DNA of 64,000 nucleotides, taken from the NCBI GenBank assembly GCA_030247885.1, contig JAPDRO010000013.1, positions 496,001 through 560,000 of the forward strand, written 5' to 3'. Position 1 is the stretch's first letter. The number at the start of each line of letters is the position of its first letter. The notes beneath the pieces are model-generated. The model did no database searches and had not been told where the DNA came from. It was given only the letters and a program-made list of their open reading frames with translations. The position numbers and the translations under genes were made by a program. This DNA is from Taxawa tesnikishii (nom. ined.). Lineage: Eukaryota; Ascomycota; Dothideomycetes; Dothideales. Below, one piece after another: positions 25,701 to 36,114 of the stretch.

Positions 25701-26593
25701 TAAATTAATAGCGTAAGGAAAAGTAAAAGAAAAGAAAGAAAGTTAATAAGAAATCGAAGAAGTAGTTAAAGTAATACTATAGTAAGTAAGGCTCTTTTTA
25801 AGAGGAAATTTAAAAGTATTATAACTATAATAATAACTAGTATCGCTACTAGCCTTATACTATAGCTTATTTCTATTATCTTAATTTATTTACTAGTTAA
25901 GATAAGTACTTTATTATCTTATTATAAATAGGTAGCTACTAGAAAAGAGTAATTAATAATAGTATAAGTAATATAATAAAGAAGCCTTTAAAGACTATTA
26001 TTATAAATATCCTAAAGGACTATAAATAAATACTTAATAAGACTATAAAAGGTAAGTAAAAGTATTAATAGTAGTAGTTATAAAATAATAGTCTATTAGT
26101 TATATATAATATTACTAAATAGAGTAGCTAGTAACTACATTAATAAGTACTTTAATTAAGTCCTTAATCCTCTTTTTAGTAGACCCTTTTAGTTAGCTAA
26201 TAATACTTTTATACTACTTAGAACCTTTAGTAAGTAACTCTCTACTAGTTACTACTATAAATCCTTTATAACTATAACTTTTCTTTAACTAGTTAATATT
26301 ATAAGTTACTTTAATTATATAGTAAAAGCTAAAGGACTTTTATAACTTACTAAAAGAAGGTTTCTAGACCTTAAAGTTAATAAGGAGAAACTAAGATAAT
26401 AAGCTAAAGGAAATTATTAAGGAATATAGTATTCGTCGTATTATTCTTAATTACTTACTAGTTTATATATAGAGCTTAAGTTACTATATTTCTATAAGTA
26501 GTAATAGTAGCGCTAGTAGTAATAAGAAGGCTTTAAATAGTACTAGTAACTAAGATAGTAATAGTAATAAGAAAGAAAATAAGGACGAGGTAG

Positions 26594-26750
26594 TAGTATA
26601 TAATATTTAAAGACGAAAATAAGGACGAAAATAAGGATAAAATAAGTCGAAAGATAAGTCGAAGGATAAGTTAGTAATACGTAATATTTAAGAACGAAGA
26701 TAAGACGAGTCGAAAGATAAGTTAATAGTACGTAATATTTTATAGCGTTT
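26594..26750 (+). repeat. Short direct repeats, charged-codon type
   Basis: The segment GTAGTA(T/C)(A/G)TAATATTTAA recurs three times (near 26595, 26670 and 26722), separated by runs of GACGAAAATAAG and AAGTCGAAAGATAAG. One frame would give runs of Asp, Glu, Lys and Ser. Confidence 0.55.
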
Positions 26751-27945
26751 TAATAGTAATCTTAAACTCGTATATAACTCTTTTTAAATAACTCTTTAAA
26801 GTCTATTTTCTCGTCCTTTTAAAAGTAATTATAAGCGTCCTTAAGAAACCTTTTAAATTACTCTTTATAATACTCTTTATTATAAATTAAATATAGCGCT
26901 TAATTACGCTATAACTACTACTTTAATAAATAAAAAGTTAACTTAATAGAGTTATAGTTTAATAAGTAAAGTAGTAAAAACTTTACTTTAACGCTAAACT
27001 AACTATAAAGTACCTTTACTTTTACTAGCTAATAAGTTTTATAATTATTTATTACTATTTACTTTCTAAATCCTTATAACTATAATAATATATATTACTT
27101 TAACTAGTAAAGGAATATCTCGGCTATAATAAAGCCTTTAATAACTAGAGTAGTACCCTCTAAGTAGCTATTAATAGTAAGCGCTAATAAGATTAAATAC
27201 TAAGTAATATACTTTAGAGTTTTAGTATTAATATATAGTTAACTTCTTAGTAATTAGTTATTATACTTATATAGCGTTTTTTTGCTATTATTACTCTTAT
27301 TTATATATACTAATTAGTTTTCCTTTATACTCTATAGCTACTTATCAAAAATAGCGCGCTAAACTAAATTACGCTAAGTAGTTATACGTTACTATATCTT
27401 ATTAGTAGAGTCTAGTTTTATAAGCGTACGAGATATTATAAGCCTTAATATTTAGACGTTAAAACGTATAGTTAACTCTTATATTAACTTATCTTAATAA
27501 GTATTTTACTTTATATTATTCTTTTTAAAGAGTAACTATATAATATAATCCTTTATCTTTAAAGTAATAACTAGTAGTCTTTTACTCTTTAATAACGTAA
27601 CTAAAAGTCTTATAATACTTTTATATATATTAAAGTTTTCCTTCTTATAATAAAATATTATCTTTAAGTCTTTACTTTTAAATAACGCTATAATTTAACT
27701 TCTTTTAAACTAGTCGTCCTTAAAATACTCTTATAATTATACCTTATTATAAGGAGTAAAGGGAGCTATAGTAATTACTAGTAAATAGTTATTTTAATTA
27801 GTTATAACTTATAGTAACTATATTAAATACTTATATATTATAGAAGGCTATAAAACTTATATAACTCGGTAGATTTACTCGCTAACGTTAAAAGAGCTTA
27901 GAGATACTATATTTGGAAGGTATTACTCTATAGTTAAAGGGCTAT

Positions 27946-28514
27946 ATCTTGAAAAACAATGAAAATAGGCATCAACCGGGCTAAAAACGCGATTTTGGCG
28001 GGGCGGACAGCGGATTTTCCCGCTCGAGACCCGGACCTTTTGAACGCGAGAATAATGATGTGATAAATCAGGGTCGGGGAATTGAAGCTCGAAACCAAGA
28101 AACCAAGAAAGCGAGAAACCACATGTCATACGGTACATCCGCGCTCCCGTCACGTTGATCATCATCACGCTCAACCAGCCTGATTGGCTGCGACGAGTGC
28201 ACCTCCCGTACAGTCTCATCTTTAGATGCAATGCAATTCAATGCAATGCAATCAGATCAATAGAGCGAAGAATGTACATGTACACGTACACGTACACGTA
28301 CACGTACACGTACACGACCATCGCTGCACTGCACTGCACAACACAGTACAGTCAATCTTCGGGAATGACCAGGTCGTGTGGTATTGCGTTCGAGAACATG
28401 AAAGGAGAATCCGAGCTTTGTGTCGTCGCTTGCATTATCGCGCATATTCGCGAAGCGTCTCATGTACTTCTCCTTTGCGTGAAGAAGACGCCGGCCAATG
28501 GCCCAAGCAACGCT
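27946..28514. other. Transition zone and 3' flank of the phosphatase gene
   Basis: Balanced base composition returns here. The stretch holds a TACACG microsatellite and presumably the 3' UTR of the minus-strand PP2C gene. I see no further gene. Confidence 0.6.
28275..28316 (+). repeat. Hexanucleotide microsatellite (TACACG)n
   Basis: Six perfect TACACG units at 28281-28316, preceded by one TACATG variant. It lies about 330 bases inside gene space from the end of the AT-rich block. Confidence 0.9.
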
Positions 28515-30478
28515 CTACTTTGACTCGGAGAACTCCTTCTCCGCCAGCCCCTTGTTCGCCTCATCCGAAACGTTGTCAACCGGAACGCTCATCTTAGGCT
28601 CATCGTGCGTGTCACCCGTTCCCTCATTTGCCTTGTCCTTTGCCTCCTGCTTCACATCCGTGTGCTCTGCGGGACCTGGCGTCTCTTCCCTCGAGTTCCT
28701 GTCGCCTGCCGTTGCAGATATCTGGCCCTTCTGCACCTGACTCTCCAAATCCTTTTCCTCCTCATCGCTCGCGTCAAACATGTCGGCGTCCTGGTCGTGG
28801 TCTTCTGCCGAATTTGTAAGGACCTCTGAGCCGTCGCCCAACAAGATAATGCGACCAGACCGACCTCCAAGCATGCGCGTGCGCTGGTCCATATCATAAT
28901 CGTGTGAGTCTTCGAATCGGTGGTGGATGCCGGGACCCCTAAATTCCGCTGTTCACGGGCAAGAAAAGAGTATCAGATATGCGTTGCTTTGAAGGGGAAC
29001 AAGGAGCGTTACTAGCACGCAAAGAGGGGCGAGTAACAAAAAACGAAGGAGTTCTCATAGGGTATCCAGCATGCTATAGGTAGGCGCTACGAGGATTTGG
29101 GGAATGTTCAAGACTTGCCGTACTCGGGTGGAGCGCAGGGCCCGTCTCCCTGTGCAACCCTGTCCGCAATCATGTCGTACCACTCCTCCTTTGTCTTTCC
29201 GTTCAGCAGCGCAATCACAATCATGGTCATGTTGTCGCAACCGACACCGCCAGTCTCGCTATTACTGGCGAGGCAGTTGTCCATCATGTTCTCGCAAATG
29301 GCGTGGAGAGGCTGCTTGGAGGCGATTCCGCGGCGTACGAACTCGACAACGGCTTGAGAGGATTGGCAGTCCCAGATGCCTGCAGATCAATCAGCATACA
29401 ACGACTTCTGTTGCGCAAGTGGAGCAAATGCGCACCGTCACAGGCAACGACCAAAAACTCATCGTCGTCGGACAAGTCATGAACAGTGACGTCAGGGAAA
29501 GCGGTGACGATCTGTTGCTCCGGTGGAAGATCTGCGCTTTTCTTGAACTCGAAGTCTCCAATGGCTCGAGAAAGAGCCAGGTTGCCGTTCACACGGCCAA
29601 AATCAACAAATCCACCGGCGGCGCATATTCTTGCCTTCTCGCCTGCATTGTGTCAGCTTGTACGGGCCAGGAGGCTTATGATCCATCGTCCCACCCTCGT
29701 TCTGCGGCTTGTGGTCGAATGACAGAGGCTTTGCTCTGCCCTTTACACCCAGCACTGTTCTCGAGTCACCGGCATTTCCCTGTTCCGTCAGCTGTGGTCG
29801 ATTTTCGCTTGCAGCCTCGACATACGCAGTAGATCTTGTCTTTGGTGATGATGCCAACGGAGGATGTGCAACCAGATACCTCGTCCTCGTATCTCGGATC
29901 TAAGCACCGAAATGCGAGTCAGCCTTCTGTGCTGCGTGCGGTTCGCACACTCCAACGGTTTCTGTCATGACGCACCACTGAGGATTGACCTGTCTATGGC
30001 CAAAAAGCCGTCCTTCAGCGCCTGTTCGAAGTTGCCGTTCTTGAAAGCCTCCTGTTTTGCGATGATCTTGTGTAGGTGCTCGCCCGTGTACAGGGCTACC
30101 TTGTCTCCTCCATGTCCGTCGTAAACTCCGAAGAAACTGATGCGGATGTCTGAGGAGGCAGGCTTGAGTTCCTCGTCGCCTTCGAGCGGTTGCAGGTCAA
30201 GCACGCAGGCGTGCGCGTCCTCCATGCTGATGCGCCATCCTTGCATGCAAGAGACTCCGTAGGCGATTCGATCATCTTGTCCGTCGGAGGATTTCTAGCA
30301 GACGCGGAGATTAGCCAAGGCGTTCCAGTTTGTCGAGTCTACCAGGTAAGCGCCAAAGACGGATTGAGTTTTCACGCCGCATACGTGTGCACAAGGCTGT
30401 GCCCAGTGGAGAGCAGCGAGCGCGGACAGGGTGGATACACACCTTGTCGACGACAGGCTCGGACAATGTCTGGCCCAT
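28515..30478 (-). CDS. PP2C-family Ser/Thr protein phosphatase (Ptc2/Ptc3 type)
   Basis: Metal-dependent (Mg/Mn) Ser/Thr phosphatase of the yeast Ptc2/Ptc3 group, which counteracts stress-MAPK and checkpoint kinases. The model has seven exons: 30478-30443, 30294-29976, 29899-29826, 29779-29695, 29642-29436, 29379-29119 and 28948-28515. They sum to 1416 nt, or 471 aa. The start [12 protein letters not shown] is the usual Ptc2 N-terminus and carries an N-terminal Gly, so myristoylation is possible. Visible motifs in order: [12 protein letters not shown] (about 29-40), metal-binding VYDGHGG (69-75), [26 protein letters not shown] and CDGIWD. The last 145 residues form an acidic, disordered tail. 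Intron 6 (29118-28949) has a GC donor (GCAAGT). The other donors are GT. All exon phases agree, so the gene looks intact. Confidence 0.93.
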
Positions 30479-31908
30479 GATGTGTTGTTGGGTGTGTTTT
30501 GGCTATATGACGAGGAGGGATGTGCGAATGCGGTATGCAGGCGGAGTAACGTGGGGTGGAGCGAGGCAGCGCAGGCTTTTGCCGAGAGTCGGGAAGCGAC
30601 GAGGCAAGGCGGGCAGTGCGACAAGACACTCTTTTGCGTACGATGCAGTAGATGTGTAAGCAAACAATGTTCAATGTGTCGTCGTAGGCGCCGGAGGGTA
30701 GGGAGTGTGATGTTGTTGACGGCTCGAGGTTTTGTGTCGCGTGTTGGTGATCGAAGTCCAGGCGTTCTGGAAACGTCATGCGGCGACAGTGCACGCCTTA
30801 CCGCTTCCGGGGGCTAGTCTCTATACCGCTATCACGACATTCACCCAATATGAGGACTCCCCAGCATATTCATATACTCTACACATGCATGAATGAAACG
30901 CGGTGCATGAGCTGCAGCTATCCCACTTCCAACTGTACCAAAATCACCCACTTCGGCTTGTTCTGTGCCAAGCGGGGTCAACTCCGTCGCAGAAAAGCTT
31001 CGCAGCGATTCTAAGAGCATGATGGTTGAGCTCGCTGCGTTGAAATGTCGTGCATCGGTCATGATGGTCGTGATCGGGAGGTGTAGTGATCTCTATGGAC
31101 GGCTGAGCTTGTCCATGATGTATACACGCGTGCGGTGCGTTTTGAGTTCGTTTGCTGTAGCTGTACAGCAAACATGTGATGAGGCAGGTGTGCAAAACAG
31201 GTGGGTGGCCAAAGAGACGAGCGATGTGAAGGTCGCAAAACTGGTATTTGGGATAGTGCAAAACAGCTTGTATCGACAACCGTTATTACGTGGACTGTCG
31301 CTGGCGCGGCTGAGATCATACCATAGGATGCGGTAGCCCAAACGATCATCTTTTCATTTGATTGCTGTTGTTTCTCTTCTTGAATCAAACTTTCCGCATC
31401 AAAAGCTCTCCACAATTCATGCAGAAACTAACGCGCCTTGTTGTTGTTGTTCCTGTGGTCTTCGCTGTCTGTAATTCCAATCAGCAGTCTACAACGCACG
31501 CTTCGGACGTGGGCTTCTCCGAATATGTGCGTCAGATTGTCGCTGTCCATTTTACACTAAAACTAACCTGTCTGATCTCGTAGCAGCTGTAGAGAAGCTG
31601 AGCGGCAGTTGCATGTTGGTTGGGCTTCGCGGATATATGCACCAGGACAGATTGTTCTGAGGAGCTTGGTTCTTCGGTTCGCAAGCGAGCCAACGCGCAA
31701 TTGGAAGGGTGCAGTGCAGGGGTATTTGTGAAAATTGAAAATCCAGCAAGAATCTGGTAAAAGAAAGGTACATTCATGATGTCCACCCTCATTTCGAAGG
31801 TCGGTGTATTCTGTTTATACATGACATACAAGTTAAGAGGCAGAAGCGAGAGGGGAGTCAATAACCCTCGTCGCGTTCCGATATTGTACAGAAGGCTCAT
31901 GCCTTGCT
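30479..31908. other. Intergenic, no gene seen
   Basis: This lies between the start of the PP2C gene and the stop of the DUF1279 gene, both on the minus strand, so it holds the PP2C promoter and the DUF1279 3' end. The open frames here lack splice logic, recognisable motifs or consistent starts. Confidence 0.5.
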
Positions 31909-32731
31909 TTAATCGTCCTTCTTGGAGTTGCCTTTGACTTTTGGTTTCCGCTTGCCGATATCCCAGCCCCAGCTCCTTAATGTCTTGACCACTTTTGGCG
32001 TCACAGCAGCGGTCAACGGAACCCGGACAAAGATGAAGGACTTGTGGATGGCGTATGCAAGTGCCAGTTGAGTCCAGATACCTACAATCTGTCGTCAGTA
32101 TCCCGACCTTCCCGTATATGTATGCTCTTGACCCACTGGCGTTGTCGCTCTTATTCGCCTTTTCGGCCGCTTCAACGCCCCAGCCAACTCCTCCTTCTCT
32201 GACATCCGGATCAAGTACGCCAGCGTCCACAACCGCATCCTCCACGACTTTTTTGTTTTTGCGGGCATTTGGGAACGGGACTTCGACGATCTTCCAGAAC
32301 CCTTCAACAACGACGTGTTCCCAATGACTGATGCGGTCTACTCCGAGCGCTCGAACTGCTGCGAAGCAGAATGGAAAGTCCAGCGCTGAGAGTAAGAGGT
32401 ACACTCCCATGGCTGACCAGCCGTACTCTCGGGAGAGCTTCTTCATGCGCGCTGATAGTGTTTGGGGCTCGGGGCTACCCAGATTCTGCGTAGGGTTTGG
32501 GTGAGACTTGGAGCTGTTCCATCGCATGGTGCGGATGCGCCCGAGGGAAGATGTCTGCTCAGGAAGGCGCTTTCGTGCGTTCATCCATCGCGGTGGAAGA
32601 CGGTACGTCCTGTTTTGCCGGATCAAAGCTCCGGTCCAACTTGATGGTTGCCTCTGTAGCCTCCGTGAAGACGCTCCGTTTTGTAGCCAGACTGTTGCCA
32701 ATTTCTGCCGGACAGGCTGCAGGAACTCCAT
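31909..32731 (-). CDS. Mitochondrial DUF1279 (FAM210-like) membrane protein
   Basis: Two exons, 32731-32137 and 32081-31909, with an intron of 55 bases (donor GTGGGT, acceptor TGTAG), giving 255 aa. The start at 32731 is the first ATG in frame. The N-terminal 60 residues are rich in Arg, Ser and Gln and poor in acids, as in a mitochondrial presequence. DUF1279 begins at LSREYGWSAMGVYLLLSALDF. The exon join restores the conserved tail T-Q-L-A-L-A-Y-A-I-H-K-S followed by RVPLTAAVTPKVVK, then a basic Lys-rich C-terminus. The family sits in the mitochondrial inner membrane and its molecular role is unsettled. Frames read past the intron without splicing are spurious. Confidence 0.88.
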
Positions 32732-35465
32732 TGTGACGTTCGTCAGATAGTCGCTATGAGATACCACCGGCACTAGGTATATTGGTGTTATAAGCTCATT
32801 GTTGACTTGGTTATACTCCTGGAATCATTGCCCTGACCTGACACAGAAAATCATCATCGGCGAATCGGGATCGGAATCAACCGAGCCGGCCGACCCTGAT
32901 TGCCTGTTCAACTCCTCTCCTCCTCCTCCTCCTCCTCCTCCTCCTCCTCCTCCTCTTCCAAGGCTCCAACTGACAAAGCGCCGGCTGAAGCGAAATAACG
33001 TGCTCGTCTGCTCACGGCGCAACTGTGGTATCGGCAACACGTGAGGACGTTGACAATGGCTATATATGGCATACGGGATACCACGGTGCCGCCGTGGTGG
33101 CGTCCTGAAAGCGTGAACATGAAAGGTTCCGCTCAACTCAGCTTGACTCTTGGCGAGCAGCTCATATTCACGCCACCCGTTACACAGGTTGCTACCGCTA
33201 TACGTATATACTCGTACTATCAACTAGGTATATCAATCGGCATGGCCGAAAGGCGGTCAACGCGGCACTTGAGCGATCACTGCATTTGCTGCGATGCAGC
33301 CACAGGCCACGATCCGAGTTCTTGTCCATTTGCAGGCCGCAGAGCGTCAACTTCCATGCTTAGTTCGGCTAGCTAGCTTGAGGCGAGAAGATAGCACGTA
33401 CATCACAGTGCGGGAATAACTTAGTGACTGCAGGAGTAGCGTTCGGGAGAGCAGCCGCGCGGGCTACCTCCAGAAAGAAGGTTTGCAGGAAGATTCACAG
33501 GTGGCGTTGAATGGATGGAAAAACCCACGGGTTTAGTCTGAGCCGTTTGGTAAAAGTCAACAACCAAAACTTGCTCAAACACGCGGTCCACATCGAAAAG
33601 TGTCACACTTGCGGACCCTGCCTTCGCTAAAACACCTTCATCTGCAAGCAACCGTCGGGTTCCTGGCCCACTAGATCCGAGATACTCCCTGTGAGCCGAA
33701 GAGGGACGGGACGCGCTCGGATGGAAACTTATGCAATCGCGAGCGCAAGCCGTCGCTCATCACATCACGTACATGGTAAACTAGGTCGGGAAATGTTTCT
33801 TACTTTGGAGTGGTGGCCTTCACATGCAGGTAACCCGCTGCCAAGGAGCCGACACAGCAGCGTGAAGACGGCCCCTGGCTTGTCTTCAACCGTTTGGTCG
33901 GTTCGTAGATATTACAACTTGAGCCTCTCCGAAGGGCCGGACAGTGGGATCAATGCTGTTTACGAAACTTCGGCCATGGCGTCGTGTACGTTGCGCTGGG
34001 ACTGTCGCTTCCAAAGCGGATCCAAACGTTTTCTAGGGCGGACGATCTACCATCGGCGCCATTACAATAGTTAGACACCGCATGGCAGTGCGGATAGAGC
34101 ACACAATGAACGTCCCACATTGACAATGTGGAGGAGCATAAAAGCCCCACAACCGTCGAGACGATGAAGGAGGAGCAATGCTCTGACTATTCGGTTTGTT
34201 CCCGCAGCTGTGCACAGGCAACCAATCGAGAAAGGGCAGGAAACGGTGCCATTCCTCTTGCGCTCGCGCGCGCGGAATCTGGAAGAAGGCCAGTTTCCAA
34301 GGCAGCATTGCGTCGCCGTCAAGCAGGATGAGCTTGCTTCAGGACGTGTCGGTCACCGCGCCCATCTCGTTCGCACGTCAATGGATTAGTGACGCAAAGC
34401 CCCAGAACTCCAGAGGCACAGCGGTCCCCCAGGATTGGCGCTGCTGTAACATGACTACGACCTTGGCTGGTATCGCCTTCAGGCTGTATGCGAGCGGCCG
34501 GCACAAGAGTCAGCAAACGGCAAGGACCTGGCCCATCCGTGTCAGTATCGGTTAGGCAGTAGGCGGACTGACGTCCAGATGTGAGACGACATGAGCCGTG
34601 GAAGGTTGTCAGGTTGCTAGGGATGTGCCATGAGTGTCAATGCGTACATGTGTGGACAACAAGGCTCGCGGCTAACGCTCGGCTCACCCCAACCTAAACG
34701 CCTGCCCCGCCCGGCCTGTACTACACGCATTCGGATTAGGCAGATAGCAGATAGCGCAGCAGTTCGCTGCGACAAGGCGTGCAACCCACCGCACTCCCAC
34801 TTCTGCAGGATGATACCGCACGTCTGCATCCCGGGACGATATTACGGCCCCTACCTCAGCTGCGTTAGTGCTGTCGCCGCGAGCGTGTGTCTGTGGCGCC
34901 TAGGTTCGCCAGCCGTAAGTCAAAAGGCGTTTCGGCTCCCATGCTGGCAGGTGGGACGTTCCCATCACCGACGTGTCACGAACAAACGCGCGCTGCTTGA
35001 TTCTCGGTCTGTGTGCACTCAATCGCCCGAGAGGAGTGGATCTCAAGGTCTCCGGGCTCGCCGTTGTTTGCAAACCCCCATCGCAACTCGTAATTCGTTT
35101 GGCTCTGTGTCTGTGGTGGTCTAACTTGTACCCTAGCACGAGTGAAGCTTGGCTTCCGCTGCTGCTTGGCCTGCGTCGTGGCTCGTCGGGCAGGACCCTT
35201 GCTAAACTGTCTTGCGCCAGAAAAGAAGCCAGAAGAGAAGCAGTTGAAACGCTGAAGTCGGGGTGACATCGCACCACATATAACAGGCCTGGGCACACCA
35301 GGTAAGCAAGCCTCATCACTCGCAATTGTGCACGTGGCATCACTCTACCCGCTTGCCTGCTTGATTGTCCCCATCAGCCTACCTAGTCACCGACACCACA
35401 CCGACACCGACACAATTACTCGTGTACCGGTCATTTTGATCAATCTCATATACGAAGTCGGCCTC
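32732..35465. other. Intergenic, 2.7 kb
   Basis: It holds the promoter of the DUF1279 gene and a CCT/TCC microsatellite (32916-32954). A minus-strand open stretch around 33424-33770 reads with plausible composition (for example V-T-L-F-D-V-D-R-V-F-E-Q-V-L-V-V) but has no ATG start or family match that I recognise. It could be the last exon of an unknown gene or a gene relic. Nothing else convinces. Confidence 0.4.
32916..32954 (+). repeat. Trinucleotide microsatellite (TCC)n
   Basis: A pyrimidine run of about 12 TCC/CTC units, about 190 bases upstream of the DUF1279 start codon. Confidence 0.9.
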
Positions 35466-35858
35466 ATGTCTTCTCAAGTCACCTTCTCTCCATACTTCCC
35501 CTCGCAGTTCTCTACCACATATCAGAGCACGCGCTTCGCACCGCATCCTCACAACATGGGTGGTAACACTCCTACAGTCATCGACGGTGTTGGTGTCCTC
35601 ACGATTCAGCGAGCACTCGACATAGCCAGGAACACAGAAGGGGACCTCGATCCCGCCGTTGCTGATTATCTCGAGGCGCGACTTGCCGAAGTCTGGGGCC
35701 GCATTCAAGCACAGCCGGACGACTACATTCTGACCAAGGACGAGTTCGCCATCTTCAACTACTACATCCGCAGGTTCGAGGACTCCTTGATTGCAGAGAG
35801 GGCTGTTGCTCGTTTTTGGAGAAGCCATCAGGAGGGCCCAAACGAAGTGCGTGCCTGA
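35466..35858 (+). CDS. Small hypothetical protein, 130 aa
   Basis: I chose the ATG at 35466 because the open frame upstream of it is low-complexity and reads like 5' UTR with CACCGACAC repeats. The predicted protein is hydrophilic. The first 35 residues are Ser/Phe/Pro-rich and probably disordered, followed by a mostly helical part with V-I-D-G-V-G-V-L-T-I-Q-R-A-L-D and an acidic-aromatic segment ending R-F-W-R-S-H. There is no signal peptide or membrane segment. I do not recognise a family. The last codons (GAAGTGCGTGCC) contain a fair splice donor (GTGCGT), so the real C-terminus may continue in a downstream exon. Confidence 0.6.
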   Translation: MSSQVTFSPYFPSQFSTTYQSTRFAPHPHNMGGNTPTVIDGVGVLTIQRALDIARNTEGDLDPAVADYLEARLAEVWGRIQAQPDDYILTKDEFAIFNYYIRRFEDSLIAERAVARFWRSHQEGPNEVRA

Positions 35859-36114
35859 AACACACAAGGTATGCTTTCTCGGCAAATTCCTTTGGTGCAC
35901 TTCCTAAACTGTTTTTGCTGTCATTCTCACTGCATGCAATCGGCCTCCAAGATCATGTTAATTAATTGCTTTTCAGGCAGTATTGCGCTGCTGCGCAGCT
36001 TCGGGCGAGGGATCGTCGAGCCGCGAGCTCCGTTCGTAGTAGTTGACGCCGAGGCTGTAGATGACCAGGAAAGTGTGTTGAGGGGTTGCTGACTTGCGCC
36101 TGCCCTCTGAACCA

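Larger units (their letters stand above)
1..27945. other. RIP-mutated AT-rich isochore
   Basis: The whole stretch is AT-rich and has no open frame of useful length in any frame. In the first 300 bases I see no CA and no TG dinucleotide, while TA is abundant and CG, CGCG and GCGC remain common. That pattern is what RIP leaves (C to T in CpA on either strand) and is not CpG methylation decay. Repeats with recognisable ends inside it are listed separately. In 1-1120 I see only RIP-mutated sequence with no recognisable element. The block stops near 27945, after which CA and TG return at once. Confidence 0.95.
20877..27945. other. RIP-degraded unclassified repeat sequence
   Basis: Seven kilobases of CA/TG-depleted sequence. 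It includes a 71-bp degenerate array (22441-22730) and a short charged-codon repeat (26594-26750). Around 25560-26100 the plus strand has protein-like stretches interrupted by RIP-type stops, perhaps gag-like, but the family cannot be fixed. I see no paired terminal repeats and no intact gene. Confidence 0.65.

Noticed and set aside
28155-28597. Two plus-strand open frames of 122-123 codons with Tyr-Thr or Val-His repeats
   Set aside because: They are translations of the TACACG microsatellite plus the antisense of the phosphatase tail. There is no independent support.
28497-28740. Plus-strand frame of 80 codons
   Set aside because: Antisense shadow of the acidic C-terminal tail of the PP2C phosphatase.
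31532-32773. A 413-codon minus-strand frame as one unspliced gene
   Set aside because: The part after about 32136 is out of frame with the conserved DUF1279 tail. A 55-base intron restores the family sequence, and the first codon of the long frame is GTG, not ATG.
34090-34140. A palindrome CCACATTGACAATGTGG as an operator or terminator
   Set aside because: It is a single short near-palindrome without an adjacent gene. It is expected by chance in a window of this size.
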